From: Afipia sp.
GTDB taxonomy: Bacteria > Pseudomonadota > Alphaproteobacteria > Rhizobiales > Xanthobacteraceae
DNA: 20,011 bases
Assembly (NCBI GenBank): GCA_020056155.1
Contig: JAGVII010000264.1
Span: 1 to 20,011 of the forward strand
Direction: 5' to 3'
Shown here: positions 1-7,547 of the stretch, one piece after another
Position numbering within the stretch: the stretch's first letter is position 1
How the letters are laid out: every line of letters begins with the position of its first letter
Made by a program: the position numbers and the translations under genes
The notes under the pieces: model-generated
The model's database searches: none
Told to the model about the DNA's origin: nothing
What the model saw: only the letters and a program-made list of their open reading frames with translations

Positions 1-1
1 C

Positions 2-763
2 GACGACGAAGCAAAGGACGCGCATAAGGACACGTTCTTATCGGGCTCGTACGCGCGGCATACCGCGATCCACAACATCAACGATGTCGACGTGATATGC
101 TTGGTCGACATTGACCACACCATCACCGAGCCGGAGGTGGTATTGAGTTGGTTGAAGGGCGTGCTTTCAAAATACTACAGTGAAACGCGGCTCCAGGGGC
201 GTTCGATCGGGGCAAGCGCAGCCAAGGGTGTGTGGCTTGACATTGTTCCGGGCACACCGATGTCTGCCGATGATGGCCCTCTCTGGATTCCGGATCGCGA
301 CGCAAAGGAGTGGGTGCAGGCCCATCCTAAGGGCCAGCTCGCTGCGTCAACGAGCAGGAACAAAGCGACAGACGGCTACTACGTTCCGACGGCTAAATTG
401 CTCAAGTCATGGCGCGACCGGCTGCCGACCGAGAAGTCGAAGCCGAAGTCATACATTCTGGAAACGCTGATCCATCAGGCCATAGGAAATCCGATTTCCT
501 ATGCTTGTGCTGTCGTGAACGTGCTTGAAGGCATCCACAATAGTTACAGCTGGTACCGCGGAACGAATATGGTGCCCCAAATGCCCGATCCGGGCTATCC
601 GTCGGTCAACGTGGCAAAGCGATGGTCGAGCGGTGACTTCGACGCGTTTCTCGACCAAGTGAAGTCGGCTGCTCAAACAGCTCGCCAAGCCCTTGACGCG
701 ATCGATGAGGCGGAAAGCAAGAAGCTCTGGCGTAAGCTGTTTGGCTCTACTTTCGGGCAATAG
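2..763 (+). CDS. CD-NTase (SMODS nucleotidyltransferase) of a CBASS system, 5' partial
   Basis: The reading frame is open from base 2, so the gene starts outside the window; the GTG at 92 is internal, since catalytic motifs lie before it. Visible are the nucleotidyltransferase GSY motif with a following Arg (44-58), the metal-binding DVD pair (83-91) and a third acidic residue in LDIVPG (Asp codon at 239-241). These three acidic positions, with the downstream IPDR and LLKSWR segments, are the pattern of bacterial cGAS/DncV-like enzymes, which on phage infection are thought to make cyclic di- or trinucleotides that switch on a partner effector. All three acidic residues are kept, so the enzyme is probably active. 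The next gene is a SAVED-domain effector 9 bases away, which fixes the context as CBASS. Clade D is my guess because of the Cap4 partner; the nucleotide product cannot be read from sequence. Confidence 0.9.
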   Translation, partial: DDEAKDAHKDTFLSGSYARHTAIHNINDVDVICLVDIDHTITEPEVVLSWLKGVLSKYYSETRLQGRSIGASAAKGVWLDIVPGTPMSADDGPLWIPDRDAKEWVQAHPKGQLAASTSRNKATDGYYVPTAKLLKSWRDRLPTEKSKPKSYILETLIHQAIGNPISYACAVVNVLEGIHNSYSWYRGTNMVPQMPDPGYPSVNVAKRWSSGDFDAFLDQVKSAAQTARQALDAIDEAESKKLWRKLFGSTFGQ

Positions 764-772
764 GTCAACACG

Positions 773-2230
773 ATGGCGAAAGCACCATTAAATCCAGGCT
801 CTCTCGTCACCCCGTCTGCCATGGGCGGTATCGTGGGAGGCAAGGGCTTTGATTTTCAGACGCGCTACACGGTGTGCCACTTACCTGTTTGGCTGACTCA
901 AGGCGGCTTCCAGCAGATATTTTCCGAAGGTACCGGCGACATCGATGTGCGGTACGTCGCCGATGGAAAGTCAACGCGGCAGCACATCCAAACGAAGGAT
1001 CATGATGTTACGCCGAGCGAGTTCAAGGAGGTTGTCGATACCTTCATGACAAGCGACGCGGGCATGCCCGGCGTGTATGAGCGTTTCACGCTAGCCTGTC
1101 CGTCACTTTCTCAGCAGCTTCGTCCGGTCGAGACAGGGCTCGCGCGGTTGCGCAATGCGAGCCCATTTTATGACGATGCGCCTTCCGCCCTAGCACCGAC
1201 GAAAGAAGATGTGGATGCGCGTATGCGCAGCCATGCTTTGAACGATGCGCAGATCCAATTTATTCACGATAAAGTTTTTATCGAAGTTGGCCATGGTGAC
1301 CTTGCGCATGATGAGCGTGCTCTTGACATTTTCATTGCGCGCCTCCTGAAGCATCCAGAGTTTGCCGACAAAATCCGCGCGATGGTGCAGCCGGCTTACG
1401 CCGAGATGATCCGCTATGTCAGTGCAAGCAAGGGAAATGTTCTTGATCGCTCGTCGATCGAGGGTTTCCTTCGTGCTGCCGTCCTATCCAGCTTGTCTTC
1501 CGAAGCGAGGGTGACGCTTTGGCTTCAGAATTGGACGAAAGAGGCTTTCGATCCGCCAGCGGACTACGAGTTAGACTGGACCGCGCATTTTGACCGGCAG
1601 TCCCGCCGGGTTCCGACCGCTGATGTTTGGAATTCAGACCTGATCCCGCAGATCAATGCCCTTAAGTCCAAAATTCTCGCGGCAGGCGCTGTTCGGAGCA
1701 TTCGCCTTCGAGGCAAATGTGCGTTGTCGACCGGAGTTGCGCTCGGCGCGGCTTTTCCGAATGTGGGAGGCTGGACATTTGAGATACCCCAGCCGCCCGC
1801 CAAGGAGCCGTGGCGATCCGATGCAACGCCAACCCCGAACTATCGATTGGAAGAAGAAATCATCGAGGGACAACCAACCGGCGCTGACCTAGTGCTTGGC
1901 CTGAACATTCGCGGCGATGGGCGCGAGGACGTTTTGCGCTATGTTCAATCAACCGGGCAGATACCGCAAGCGTATGTCTTTCTTTCTCCGTCAAGCCAAG
2001 GAGCCCTATCCATCGGCGGAGCCGAGGATGCAATTGCGATGGCATCAGCCATTCGTGAACGGCTCGGAGTTCTTCTGAAGGCGCGTCAAGTGCGGACAAC
2101 GCGACTGTTCTTCTACGGACCCTTTGCGCTTTCCGTGTTTGTCGGGCAACAGCTGACGTCCATTGGTGAGGTTCAGCTGTTTGAGTACCAAGACCCCAGC
2201 TATGTTCCGAGCGCCTTGCTTCGAACGTAA
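773..2230 (+). CDS. cap4: Cap4-type CBASS effector: DUF4297-like nuclease fused to SAVED domain
   Basis: A 485-residue two-domain protein. The N-terminus (about 15-230) has the GGxxGGKGFDFQTRY entry segment, then EGTGDIDVRY (Glu52, Asp56, Asp58) and QTKD (Gln73, Lys75), a restriction-endonuclease-fold active site in which Gln replaces the usual Glu of E-x-K. The C-terminal half (about 280-485) resembles a SAVED domain, with a hydrophobic strand pattern, ADLVLGLNI and a late FYGPFALSVFVGQ segment. In studied Cap4 proteins SAVED binds a cyclic trinucleotide made by the neighbouring CD-NTase, which causes oligomerisation and unspecific cutting of double-stranded DNA, killing the infected cell. 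The start is the ATG 9 bases after the synthase stop, so the two genes are almost certainly cotranscribed. Domain identity is from remembered family patterns; the tight pairing with a CD-NTase makes it very likely. Confidence 0.9.
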   Translation: MAKAPLNPGSLVTPSAMGGIVGGKGFDFQTRYTVCHLPVWLTQGGFQQIFSEGTGDIDVRYVADGKSTRQHIQTKDHDVTPSEFKEVVDTFMTSDAGMPGVYERFTLACPSLSQQLRPVETGLARLRNASPFYDDAPSALAPTKEDVDARMRSHALNDAQIQFIHDKVFIEVGHGDLAHDERALDIFIARLLKHPEFADKIRAMVQPAYAEMIRYVSASKGNVLDRSSIEGFLRAAVLSSLSSEARVTLWLQNWTKEAFDPPADYELDWTAHFDRQSRRVPTADVWNSDLIPQINALKSKILAAGAVRSIRLRGKCALSTGVALGAAFPNVGGWTFEIPQPPAKEPWRSDATPTPNYRLEEEIIEGQPTGADLVLGLNIRGDGREDVLRYVQSTGQIPQAYVFLSPSSQGALSIGGAEDAIAMASAIRERLGVLLKARQVRTTRLFFYGPFALSVFVGQQLTSIGEVQLFEYQDPSYVPSALLRT

Positions 2231-2252
2231 TCCACGTGAGGGCGAAACTCGC

Positions 2253-2738
2253 ATGCTTACGACCGAACAGCTCCTCAACGGGCTACCACCAGACCTGACG
2301 CTGCGGTTCTTCGCCAAATTCGCCCGAATGGAATTCGCGTTGAAGCAGCGTCGCCTGCTCCGCTTCACGGCGGAGGGGGAGGTGGCGCAGATTGGTCAGC
2401 CGAGCCTTGTCGTCCGCCTCGGAGCTGAATTCTTTGCGGCCGTTCATTCTGCGCAGATGGCTGAGACTTTGATCGCAATCCCGCCGAAGCACTTTCTCGT
2501 CGGTGGCAACGGCGGCGTGGAATTCGGTGCGCAGCCCGCTGCCATCGAGACGACCTCCGATTTGATCGGCGCGACTTGGCGTGTCCGCAACAATCTCTTT
2601 CACGGCAACAAGCTGTTTCCGGCAAACCGCGAGCGAGACGAGCGTTTGATGACGGATGCGTTGGCCGTGCTCGACATGATTCTGCAGGCGCTGCCCGATG
2701 TATCGTCAGCCTTTCAGGAACCTCAGCAATACTTTTGA
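2253..2738 (+). CDS. HEPN-like protein with RNxxxH motif, CBASS-linked
   Basis: I do not recognise a named family. The 161-residue protein starts at an ATG preceded by GAGGG, 22 bases after the Cap4 stop; the frame is open further up, but that part lies inside cap4. The N-terminus predicts a long helix with FFAKFARMEFALK, and the C-terminal third has WRVRNNLFHG, giving Arg112-x4-His117, followed by another helix. An R-x4-6-H motif, often R-N-x-x-x-H, is the catalytic signature of HEPN RNases, and many HEPN proteins are toxins or effectors in antiviral systems. It may be an RNase effector, a toxin-like accessory factor or a partner of the next gene. It could also be an inactive structural HEPN domain. 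The position inside the CBASS transcript is seen; a role in CBASS is inferred. Confidence 0.7.
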   Translation: MLTTEQLLNGLPPDLTLRFFAKFARMEFALKQRRLLRFTAEGEVAQIGQPSLVVRLGAEFFAAVHSAQMAETLIAIPPKHFLVGGNGGVEFGAQPAAIETTSDLIGATWRVRNNLFHGNKLFPANRERDERLMTDALAVLDMILQALPDVSSAFQEPQQYF

Positions 2739-2803
2739 GCCAAGTTTTTTCACAATCCATTGGAGTAAAAGCCTTAGCTCTGACACCAAAGAGGAATTTG
2801 CGG

Positions 2804-4864
2804 ATGAACCTTCAAGAATTTGAAGCCGCAGTTGACGCGTGCCCTGACGAGATCACTCCAAAACTAGATAGCTTGGAAGCACTCTACGAGTATGTCGGAC
2901 TGCCGGTCGAAAGTTCCTTTTCGCGAAACGAAGCGGCGCAAGAACTTTACCGGAAAATCGTCTTGGCTTTTCCCGCCGGCCGGCAGACCGTTTGGAAGCG
3001 TTGCCGTGACCTTCTTGAAGAGCTCATTCAGGATCACGTGCTCGACGGGAAGCCGCTCGATCCGTATTTCGAGGTTCTGGAGCACCTACGAGATGCCGTT
3101 CGCGCAGAAGGCGCAACTCCCGGCGATATCAAAGGCGATTGGAACGCGGCAATCCGGCATGCGTTCGATCACACGCGCGTAAGCAACTGGGACACGAGCG
3201 CGACGCGCGAGAACACCCACACCCGCGAGTTCGAACTGGCAAGGGCCGCTAGACGCTTGCGCGAAGCGGGCTGCAAGCTGCTGCGAACAGGGCATTACCT
3301 GAGCCTGGCACCAGAGTCCGAAATGCTCTTAGTTGAAAGGCTCGAAGCAGCCATAGCGCAGATTGGCGGACTGAACGCTGCACGCCGTGTCTTTGCTCAG
3401 ATCACGCCGCTCTATCGCGAGGTGTACGAACGGTATGATCTGGTCAAGCGGCCTAGCATGATGGGTGGTGGGAAGCCCCAGATACCGTTTGGCTATATCC
3501 TTATGCTTGCGGCGAAGCACTTCATTGGGAAGAAGCCAAACCAAGACACCGATGCGAACTGGTTAAGTATGCTTCGTTTGGCAAGTGACTACGCCGCCGT
3601 GTTCGACGTGCAGGAATACGCACCGAGCGTCTGGCGGAACATAGATGCAGCCGAACTCATTGTGTATCTCCGTGAGGTCGCGCAATTCGACACGCTCTTT
3701 CGCCTTCCGCAAATCCGAGCCTCCGATATGGACACCATTATTCGAGGCATCCTCCGTGACCTTGATTTCGACGAGAAGCGGGGCGGCGGCTGGACCCTGA
3801 ACGACCTGCTGACGATCCTTCAGGTATTGCTGGACGGCTCCAAGGCAAAGCGGGGACCTCACTGGTTCGATACCGACAAGATTTTAACCGCGCAGTCAGG
3901 CCTTGATCTCATCACCGTCACGGCCGCTCTTAACGAGGTGTTCAGTCATCCAAAAACGGGGGCAAATCCGAATTTCTCGAAACCGACGGACGGGCCGACG
4001 GACGATCCGGGTGGCCGAGAACTCGGTCACAATTTTTACACACGTCCTCTACTTACCGCGGATGAGAAAACGTATTGGCTGCTGGATCGGTCGATGTGTT
4101 CAACGTCTTGCTTTGAAGCCATTCTAGGAGCAGCGCGAAGCACCGAGCAGAAGCTGGACCAGAAGCTTGGCGCTACGATCGAGGCGTTCTTGCGCGATAA
4201 GTTTCACGACCATCAGATTACGACAGTGTCGGGCGACTATGATGTCGATCGTGAGCACGGCGAATGCGATATCGTCGTCGAGACGGAAGAAGTGATCGTC
4301 TTCTTTGAAATCAAGAAGAAGCCATTCACCCGTCGCGCTCAAGCCGGGTCAGATGCGCACGTTCTGCTTGACCTTGCCGAAAGCCTTGTTTCCGCGCAAG
4401 TTCAGGCGGGGTGGCACGAGGTGCGCTTGCGGAAGTACGGTTATATTGACCTCGATGAGAAGGGCCAAAAGTATAGGTTGGAGTTGAAAGGTCGGCACAT
4501 CGAGCGCATTGCAGTCTCGCTACTTCAATATGGAAGCTTTCAAGACCGGATTTTCCTTAAGCAACTCCTCGAAGGAATAATGAACGCGTCTTTTACAAGC
4601 CCTGACCCCTTGGTGAACAAGAAGATGACGGCCCTCAACGCCTCGTTGAATGAATTGCGCGACCAGTTTGCGGCGCTTCACCCGGGACAAATGGAAGTCA
4701 GAGCGCCTTTTTTCCATTGCTGGTTCTTGAGCGTTCCGCAATTGCTTGCTCTGCTCGATGGCGTGACGGGGCCCGCCGAGTTCAAAAGAACGCTGTGGCA
4801 GACGAGGGGTGTGGTTACGGGAACAGCGGACTTCTATTACGAACTTGCCTTCATGCAGCGGTAA
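2804..4864 (+). CDS. Large protein with C-terminal PD-(D/E)XK-like nuclease domain, putative defence gene
   Basis: The start at 2804 has an AGAGGA ribosome site 9-10 bases upstream; the open frame continues to 2576, but that part overlaps the preceding gene. The product is 686 residues. Residues 1 to about 430 look mostly helical and match nothing I know. Near residues 485-505 is GECDIVV, a strand, then FFEIKKK, giving Asp489 and Glu502-x-Lys504, the spacing of a PD-(D/E)XK metal-dependent nuclease. After it comes a conserved-looking segment rich in helices (DLAESLVSAQVQAG, then RIAVSLLQYGSFQDR). It follows the HEPN-like gene by 65 bases in the same direction, so it is either the last gene of the CBASS operon or a separate defence gene with its own promoter in the AT-rich gap. 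A nuclease role is inferred from the motif only. Confidence 0.75.
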   Translation: MNLQEFEAAVDACPDEITPKLDSLEALYEYVGLPVESSFSRNEAAQELYRKIVLAFPAGRQTVWKRCRDLLEELIQDHVLDGKPLDPYFEVLEHLRDAVRAEGATPGDIKGDWNAAIRHAFDHTRVSNWDTSATRENTHTREFELARAARRLREAGCKLLRTGHYLSLAPESEMLLVERLEAAIAQIGGLNAARRVFAQITPLYREVYERYDLVKRPSMMGGGKPQIPFGYILMLAAKHFIGKKPNQDTDANWLSMLRLASDYAAVFDVQEYAPSVWRNIDAAELIVYLREVAQFDTLFRLPQIRASDMDTIIRGILRDLDFDEKRGGGWTLNDLLTILQVLLDGSKAKRGPHWFDTDKILTAQSGLDLITVTAALNEVFSHPKTGANPNFSKPTDGPTDDPGGRELGHNFYTRPLLTADEKTYWLLDRSMCSTSCFEAILGAARSTEQKLDQKLGATIEAFLRDKFHDHQITTVSGDYDVDREHGECDIVVETEEVIVFFEIKKKPFTRRAQAGSDAHVLLDLAESLVSAQVQAGWHEVRLRKYGYIDLDEKGQKYRLELKGRHIERIAVSLLQYGSFQDRIFLKQLLEGIMNASFTSPDPLVNKKMTALNASLNELRDQFAALHPGQMEVRAPFFHCWFLSVPQLLALLDGVTGPAEFKRTLWQTRGVVTGTADFYYELAFMQR

Positions 4865-5096
4865 CTCCGCGGATGCCTTCACCCGGCGAAATCCGGCGAA
4901 AACGCACTTTGCCAACTGCCCTTTCAATGTCGAAAGTGCAGGGGCATGTGCAGTCTCTACAGTACCTGTCGCGACAGCTTGCCCTCGACGAGGGGCGCGA
5001 CAACGATATCGTGCGCGTTGATTGATGCTGTCTTAAATATGAAGCGGTTTGGCACGTGTCGTTCCGGTCATGAAACGCTGAGAGTTAAAGGCCTGA
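4865..5096. other. Intergenic stretch between defence operon and recombinase
   Basis: This 232-base gap separates two convergent transcription units. No convincing gene or strong terminator with a T-run was found. It holds a tandem CCGGCGAAA repeat near 4883-4902, a 7-base inverted pair GCACTTT (4904-4910) / AAAGTGC (4933-4939), and a perfect 12-base palindrome at 4966-4977. Because serine recombinase genes often lie next to their attachment site, this gap is where I would look first for one end of the element. Confidence 0.5.
4966..4977. repeat. Perfect 12-base palindrome, possible recombinase site
   Basis: CTGTCGCGACAG is its own reverse complement and lies about 120 bases beyond the 3' end of the serine recombinase gene. 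Large serine recombinases use sites with imperfect dyad symmetry around a 2-base core, so a dyad here is suggestive. A 12-base palindrome can also arise by chance in GC-rich DNA, so the assignment is weak. Confidence 0.25.
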
Positions 5097-6632
5097 TCAG
5101 AAGCCCAAAGCCTGGTATTGGTCGCGCCATGTAAGCGGCAGAGTCTTCGGGATCAGCACCAAGGACAACGTCGCTGGCTGATCTCCGTTAAAGATAGCGC
5201 CGGCGATATTCGGCGACAAAAACGCATAACGCAGCTCCTGGCGTACCAACTTTGGGTGCAGGTTAACAGAAGCCGCTAGCGCCTCGACGGTGTCGAAGCT
5301 GTTGTTCTGCAGATCACGTAGCCATGCATGGGCTCGAACAATGGCTTGAACCAGTTTTGCATCGGGCTGCCGTTCGCCGTTCTCCTCAATGATAGTTGCC
5401 GAACTCGGTTGGAACATCTGCCAAGGGATCGAGAATTTGTTCGATCGAATCTTTGCTGCTGGCGTGGCGGTAATTTTGATAGCGCGGCTACTTAGTTCGG
5501 CACGTGACACAAAGCTCCCAACAATATCCGCATTCGTCACGGCCTGACCGATCTTCAACCTTTCCCGCAAGGCATTGATCAGCGCCTGTTCGATATCGGA
5601 AGCCGGGACGCGTGCGACCGATCCGGCATCGGCTTTGCGGCCGCGCAGTAGGGCTGAGCTGACATAGAAACGATAGCGGGCACCATTCTTCGACGAAAAG
5701 CTCGGGCTCATGGCATTTCCGCGATCATCAAAGAGTTTGCCCATCAGGAGAGCACCGCTTTCAGATCGTTTCACCTTCCTTTTAGTCTTGCTCGACGCCA
5801 ACAGTTCTTGAACCTTGTCGAAGGTTTTGCGGTCGATGATCGCCTTATGCTCGCCGGGATACCATTTGCCGCCGTGACCAGTCTCACCGATGTAAACTCG
5901 GTTTTTCAGGAAATGAGCAAGGGGGCCGTAGGTGAACGGGATGCCGCCGTTGAACTTCTTGACCTTGGTGTTCCGCCGCTTGGTCACGATGCCACGCTTG
6001 TCGAGATCGGTTACAAGGCGGCTAAACGATTGCAAATCGATGTAACGCCGAAAGATGATGCGGACGGTTTCTGCTTCGGTGGGATCGATGACGAGTTTCT
6101 TGTCCTTGGCCACATAACCGAGCGGCACCGTGCCGCCAGTCCATTTTCCTTTCCTACGGGAGGCTGCCACCTTGTCCCGGACGCGCTCCGAGGACAGCTC
6201 GCGCTCGAATTGGGCGAACGACAGCAGGACGTTCAGTGTGAGCCGTCCCATCGAGGTGGTGGTATTAAACTGCTGGGTCACGGCCACGAAAGAGATCGAT
6301 CTGGCGTCGAACGCCTCGACCAGTTTGGCGAAATCAGCCAGTGAACGGGTGAGGCGGTCGATCTTGTAGACGACGACCACATCGACCTTGCCGGCGTCGA
6401 TATCCTTCAAAAGTTGCTGGAGGGCAGGGCGTTCAAGGTTGCCGCCGGAGAATGCCGGGTCGTCATAGGGCTGCTTGATGACCTTCCAGCCGAGCGATGC
6501 CTGGCTCTTTATATACGCCTCGCAAGCCTCCCGTTGGGCATCGAGCGAATTGAATTCCAGCTCGAGGCCATGCTCGGTCGATTTGCGCGTATAGATCGCG
6601 CAGCGGAGGGTTTTGGGAACGCTACTTGCCAT
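5097..6632 (-). CDS. Large serine recombinase (resolvase + recombinase domains), Cys-less zinc-ribbon region
   Basis: The 511-residue protein begins at the ATG at 6632 (MASSVPK), overlapping the DUF2924 stop by 11 bases; the longer open frame lacks support. An N-terminal resolvase domain has the nucleophile in YTRKS (Ser18), KIDRLTRS and the FERELSSERV helix. A recombinase domain follows (about 160-300), with VPLGYV and the PLAHFLKNRVYIGE segment, which normally contacts DNA. Serine recombinases of this size integrate and excise phages and genomic islands by double-strand cleavage through a phosphoserine link. Where many relatives have a Cys4 zinc ribbon, this one has LLMGKLFDDRGNAMSPS with no cysteine pairs. 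It is the last gene of a coupled cassette with DUF3489 and DUF2924. The catalytic residues appear intact, so it is likely functional. Confidence 0.93.
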   Translation of the reverse strand: MASSVPKTLRCAIYTRKSTEHGLELEFNSLDAQREACEAYIKSQASLGWKVIKQPYDDPAFSGGNLERPALQQLLKDIDAGKVDVVVVYKIDRLTRSLADFAKLVEAFDARSISFVAVTQQFNTTTSMGRLTLNVLLSFAQFERELSSERVRDKVAASRRKGKWTGGTVPLGYVAKDKKLVIDPTEAETVRIIFRRYIDLQSFSRLVTDLDKRGIVTKRRNTKVKKFNGGIPFTYGPLAHFLKNRVYIGETGHGGKWYPGEHKAIIDRKTFDKVQELLASSKTKRKVKRSESGALLMGKLFDDRGNAMSPSFSSKNGARYRFYVSSALLRGRKADAGSVARVPASDIEQALINALRERLKIGQAVTNADIVGSFVSRAELSSRAIKITATPAAKIRSNKFSIPWQMFQPSSATIIEENGERQPDAKLVQAIVRAHAWLRDLQNNSFDTVEALAASVNLHPKLVRQELRYAFLSPNIAGAIFNGDQPATLSLVLIPKTLPLTWRDQYQALGF

Positions 6633-7107
6633 CTGCGGCACCTTGAGACTTGGACCGTAGCCCGAAGAACCGCGGTCCATTCCAGTTGGTCCCGGCAATC
6701 AAGGATGCGATCTCGGAGAGGCCTGCATAGGTTTTGCCCTCATAGGCAAAGCCGTCCGGACGAACCACGACGCGGTAGGTCTTTCCCTTCCATGTCCGAA
6801 CCAGCTCGGAGCCGGGCTTGATCCGGCGCGGTAAATCGAGCTTTCCGTTGGGCTTAGCGGCCATGGCTTTCACGAGCTGGTCTAGGAGGCGCTTGGTCGG
6901 ACCGGGCAGTCGGCCATAGGCCTTTTCCTGAATCCGATGGGCGATGCTGCGCCGGAGCAGATCCGGACCGAACGCTTTTGGCGGATCCGTTCGCAGTACT
7001 TCCCGGTAACGTTTGCGCAGTTCGACAATAGGAGCTGTTGCCAGCCGATCCAGTTCGGCTTCCACCGCCGGATCGGCTGACTTCATGGGTAAGGAGGCTC
7101 GGATCAT
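6622..7107 (-). CDS. DUF2924 family protein, recombinase-associated
   Basis: This 161-residue basic protein matches DUF2924: an N-terminal helical part with ELRKRYREV and PDLLRRSIAHRIQEKAYG, then RIKPGSELVRTWKGK, YRVVV and the ending FAYEGKTYAGLSEIASLIAGTNWNGPRFFGL. The last part resembles the RAMA/DUF4357-like fold with a WNGP-type turn. The family is usually found directly before a serine recombinase in Rhizobiales. Its start codon overlaps the DUF3489 stop (ATGA), and its end overlaps the recombinase start by 11 bases, so the three are translationally coupled. The function is not established; a DNA-binding accessory or directionality role for the recombinase is my inference. Its start could also be the ATG at 7086 (MKSADP). 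Confidence 0.9.
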   Translation of the reverse strand: MIRASLPMKSADPAVEAELDRLATAPIVELRKRYREVLRTDPPKAFGPDLLRRSIAHRIQEKAYGRLPGPTKRLLDQLVKAMAAKPNGKLDLPRRIKPGSELVRTWKGKTYRVVVRPDGFAYEGKTYAGLSEIASLIAGTNWNGPRFFGLRSKSQGAADGK

Positions 7108-7451
7108 TTCGCGGTGCCCGGTTTTGTGATCCGGTACACGCGCTGGCCATCAGTTTTCGCTGACGTCAGGTTTAGCTTGAGCTTCTTCCGCACGGCTCCA
7201 GCGAAGAAGCCGCGCACTGAATGTTGCTGCCAATCAGTTGCTTTCATGATGGCGGCGACGGTAGTTCCGGACGGGGCGCGGAGCATCTCAATCACCTTGT
7301 CCTGTTTGGACACGACCACCTTCGGCGACTTCGGCGTTACCGGCTTCTTCGGCGCGGGCGACTGAGCTTTCGGAGCAGATTTCGCCGATCGCTTTGCTGC
7401 CGGTGTGGATCGTCCGGTCTTGCGAGGGGGCTTTCGATTGCTGGTGGCCAT
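7104..7451 (-). CDS. DUF3489 family protein, winged-helix-like
   Basis: The 115-residue protein starts at 7451 behind a good AGGAG site. Residues 1-48 are a Lys/Pro/Ala/Ser-rich disordered tail resembling a histone-H1-type nonspecific DNA-binding arm. Residues 49-110 (SKQDKVIEMLRAPSG, TTVAAIMKATDWQQHSVRGFFAGAVRKKL, then a hairpin ending QRVYRI) form the DUF3489 domain, whose pattern suits a winged helix. Its stop overlaps the DUF2924 start in ATGA. The consistent linkage with DUF2924 and a serine recombinase suggests that it helps load or steer the recombinase, or regulates the cassette. Neither role is demonstrated. Confidence 0.88.
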   Translation of the reverse strand: MATSNRKPPRKTGRSTPAAKRSAKSAPKAQSPAPKKPVTPKSPKVVVSKQDKVIEMLRAPSGTTVAAIMKATDWQQHSVRGFFAGAVRKKLKLNLTSAKTDGQRVYRITKPGTAK

Positions 7452-7500
7452 TTCAGTTCTCCTGCGTGCATGACAGCATCATGTGCCGCCACTGCCGCAA

Positions 7501-7521
7501 GCCCGTCGGTTGCCGACGGGC
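7501..7521. repeat. Perfect hairpin between two - strand genes
   Basis: GCCCGTCGG (7501-7509), a 3-base loop and CCGACGGGC (7513-7521) form a perfect 9-pair GC-rich stem between the 74-residue gene and DUF3489. On the - strand it is followed by a GC-rich stretch rather than a T-run, so it is not a classical intrinsic terminator. It may pause transcription or protect an mRNA end, lowering readthrough into the recombinase cassette. Confidence 0.45.
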
Positions 7522-7547
7522 CGAGAACCTTTCAGTTGGAGAGAGCT

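Noticed and set aside
2576..2803. Upstream extension of the 686-residue nuclease-like protein
   Set aside because: It overlaps the HEPN-like gene in another frame, has low-complexity Arg/Ser-rich composition, and the ATG at 2804 has a good ribosome site.
4865..5096. tRNA gene as an integration target
   Set aside because: No cloverleaf or TTCGA-type T-loop with paired acceptor ends was found in the gap.
5808..6344. Long + strand open frame of 178 codons
   Set aside because: It is antisense to the resolvase and recombinase domains of a well-supported gene and lacks family motifs.
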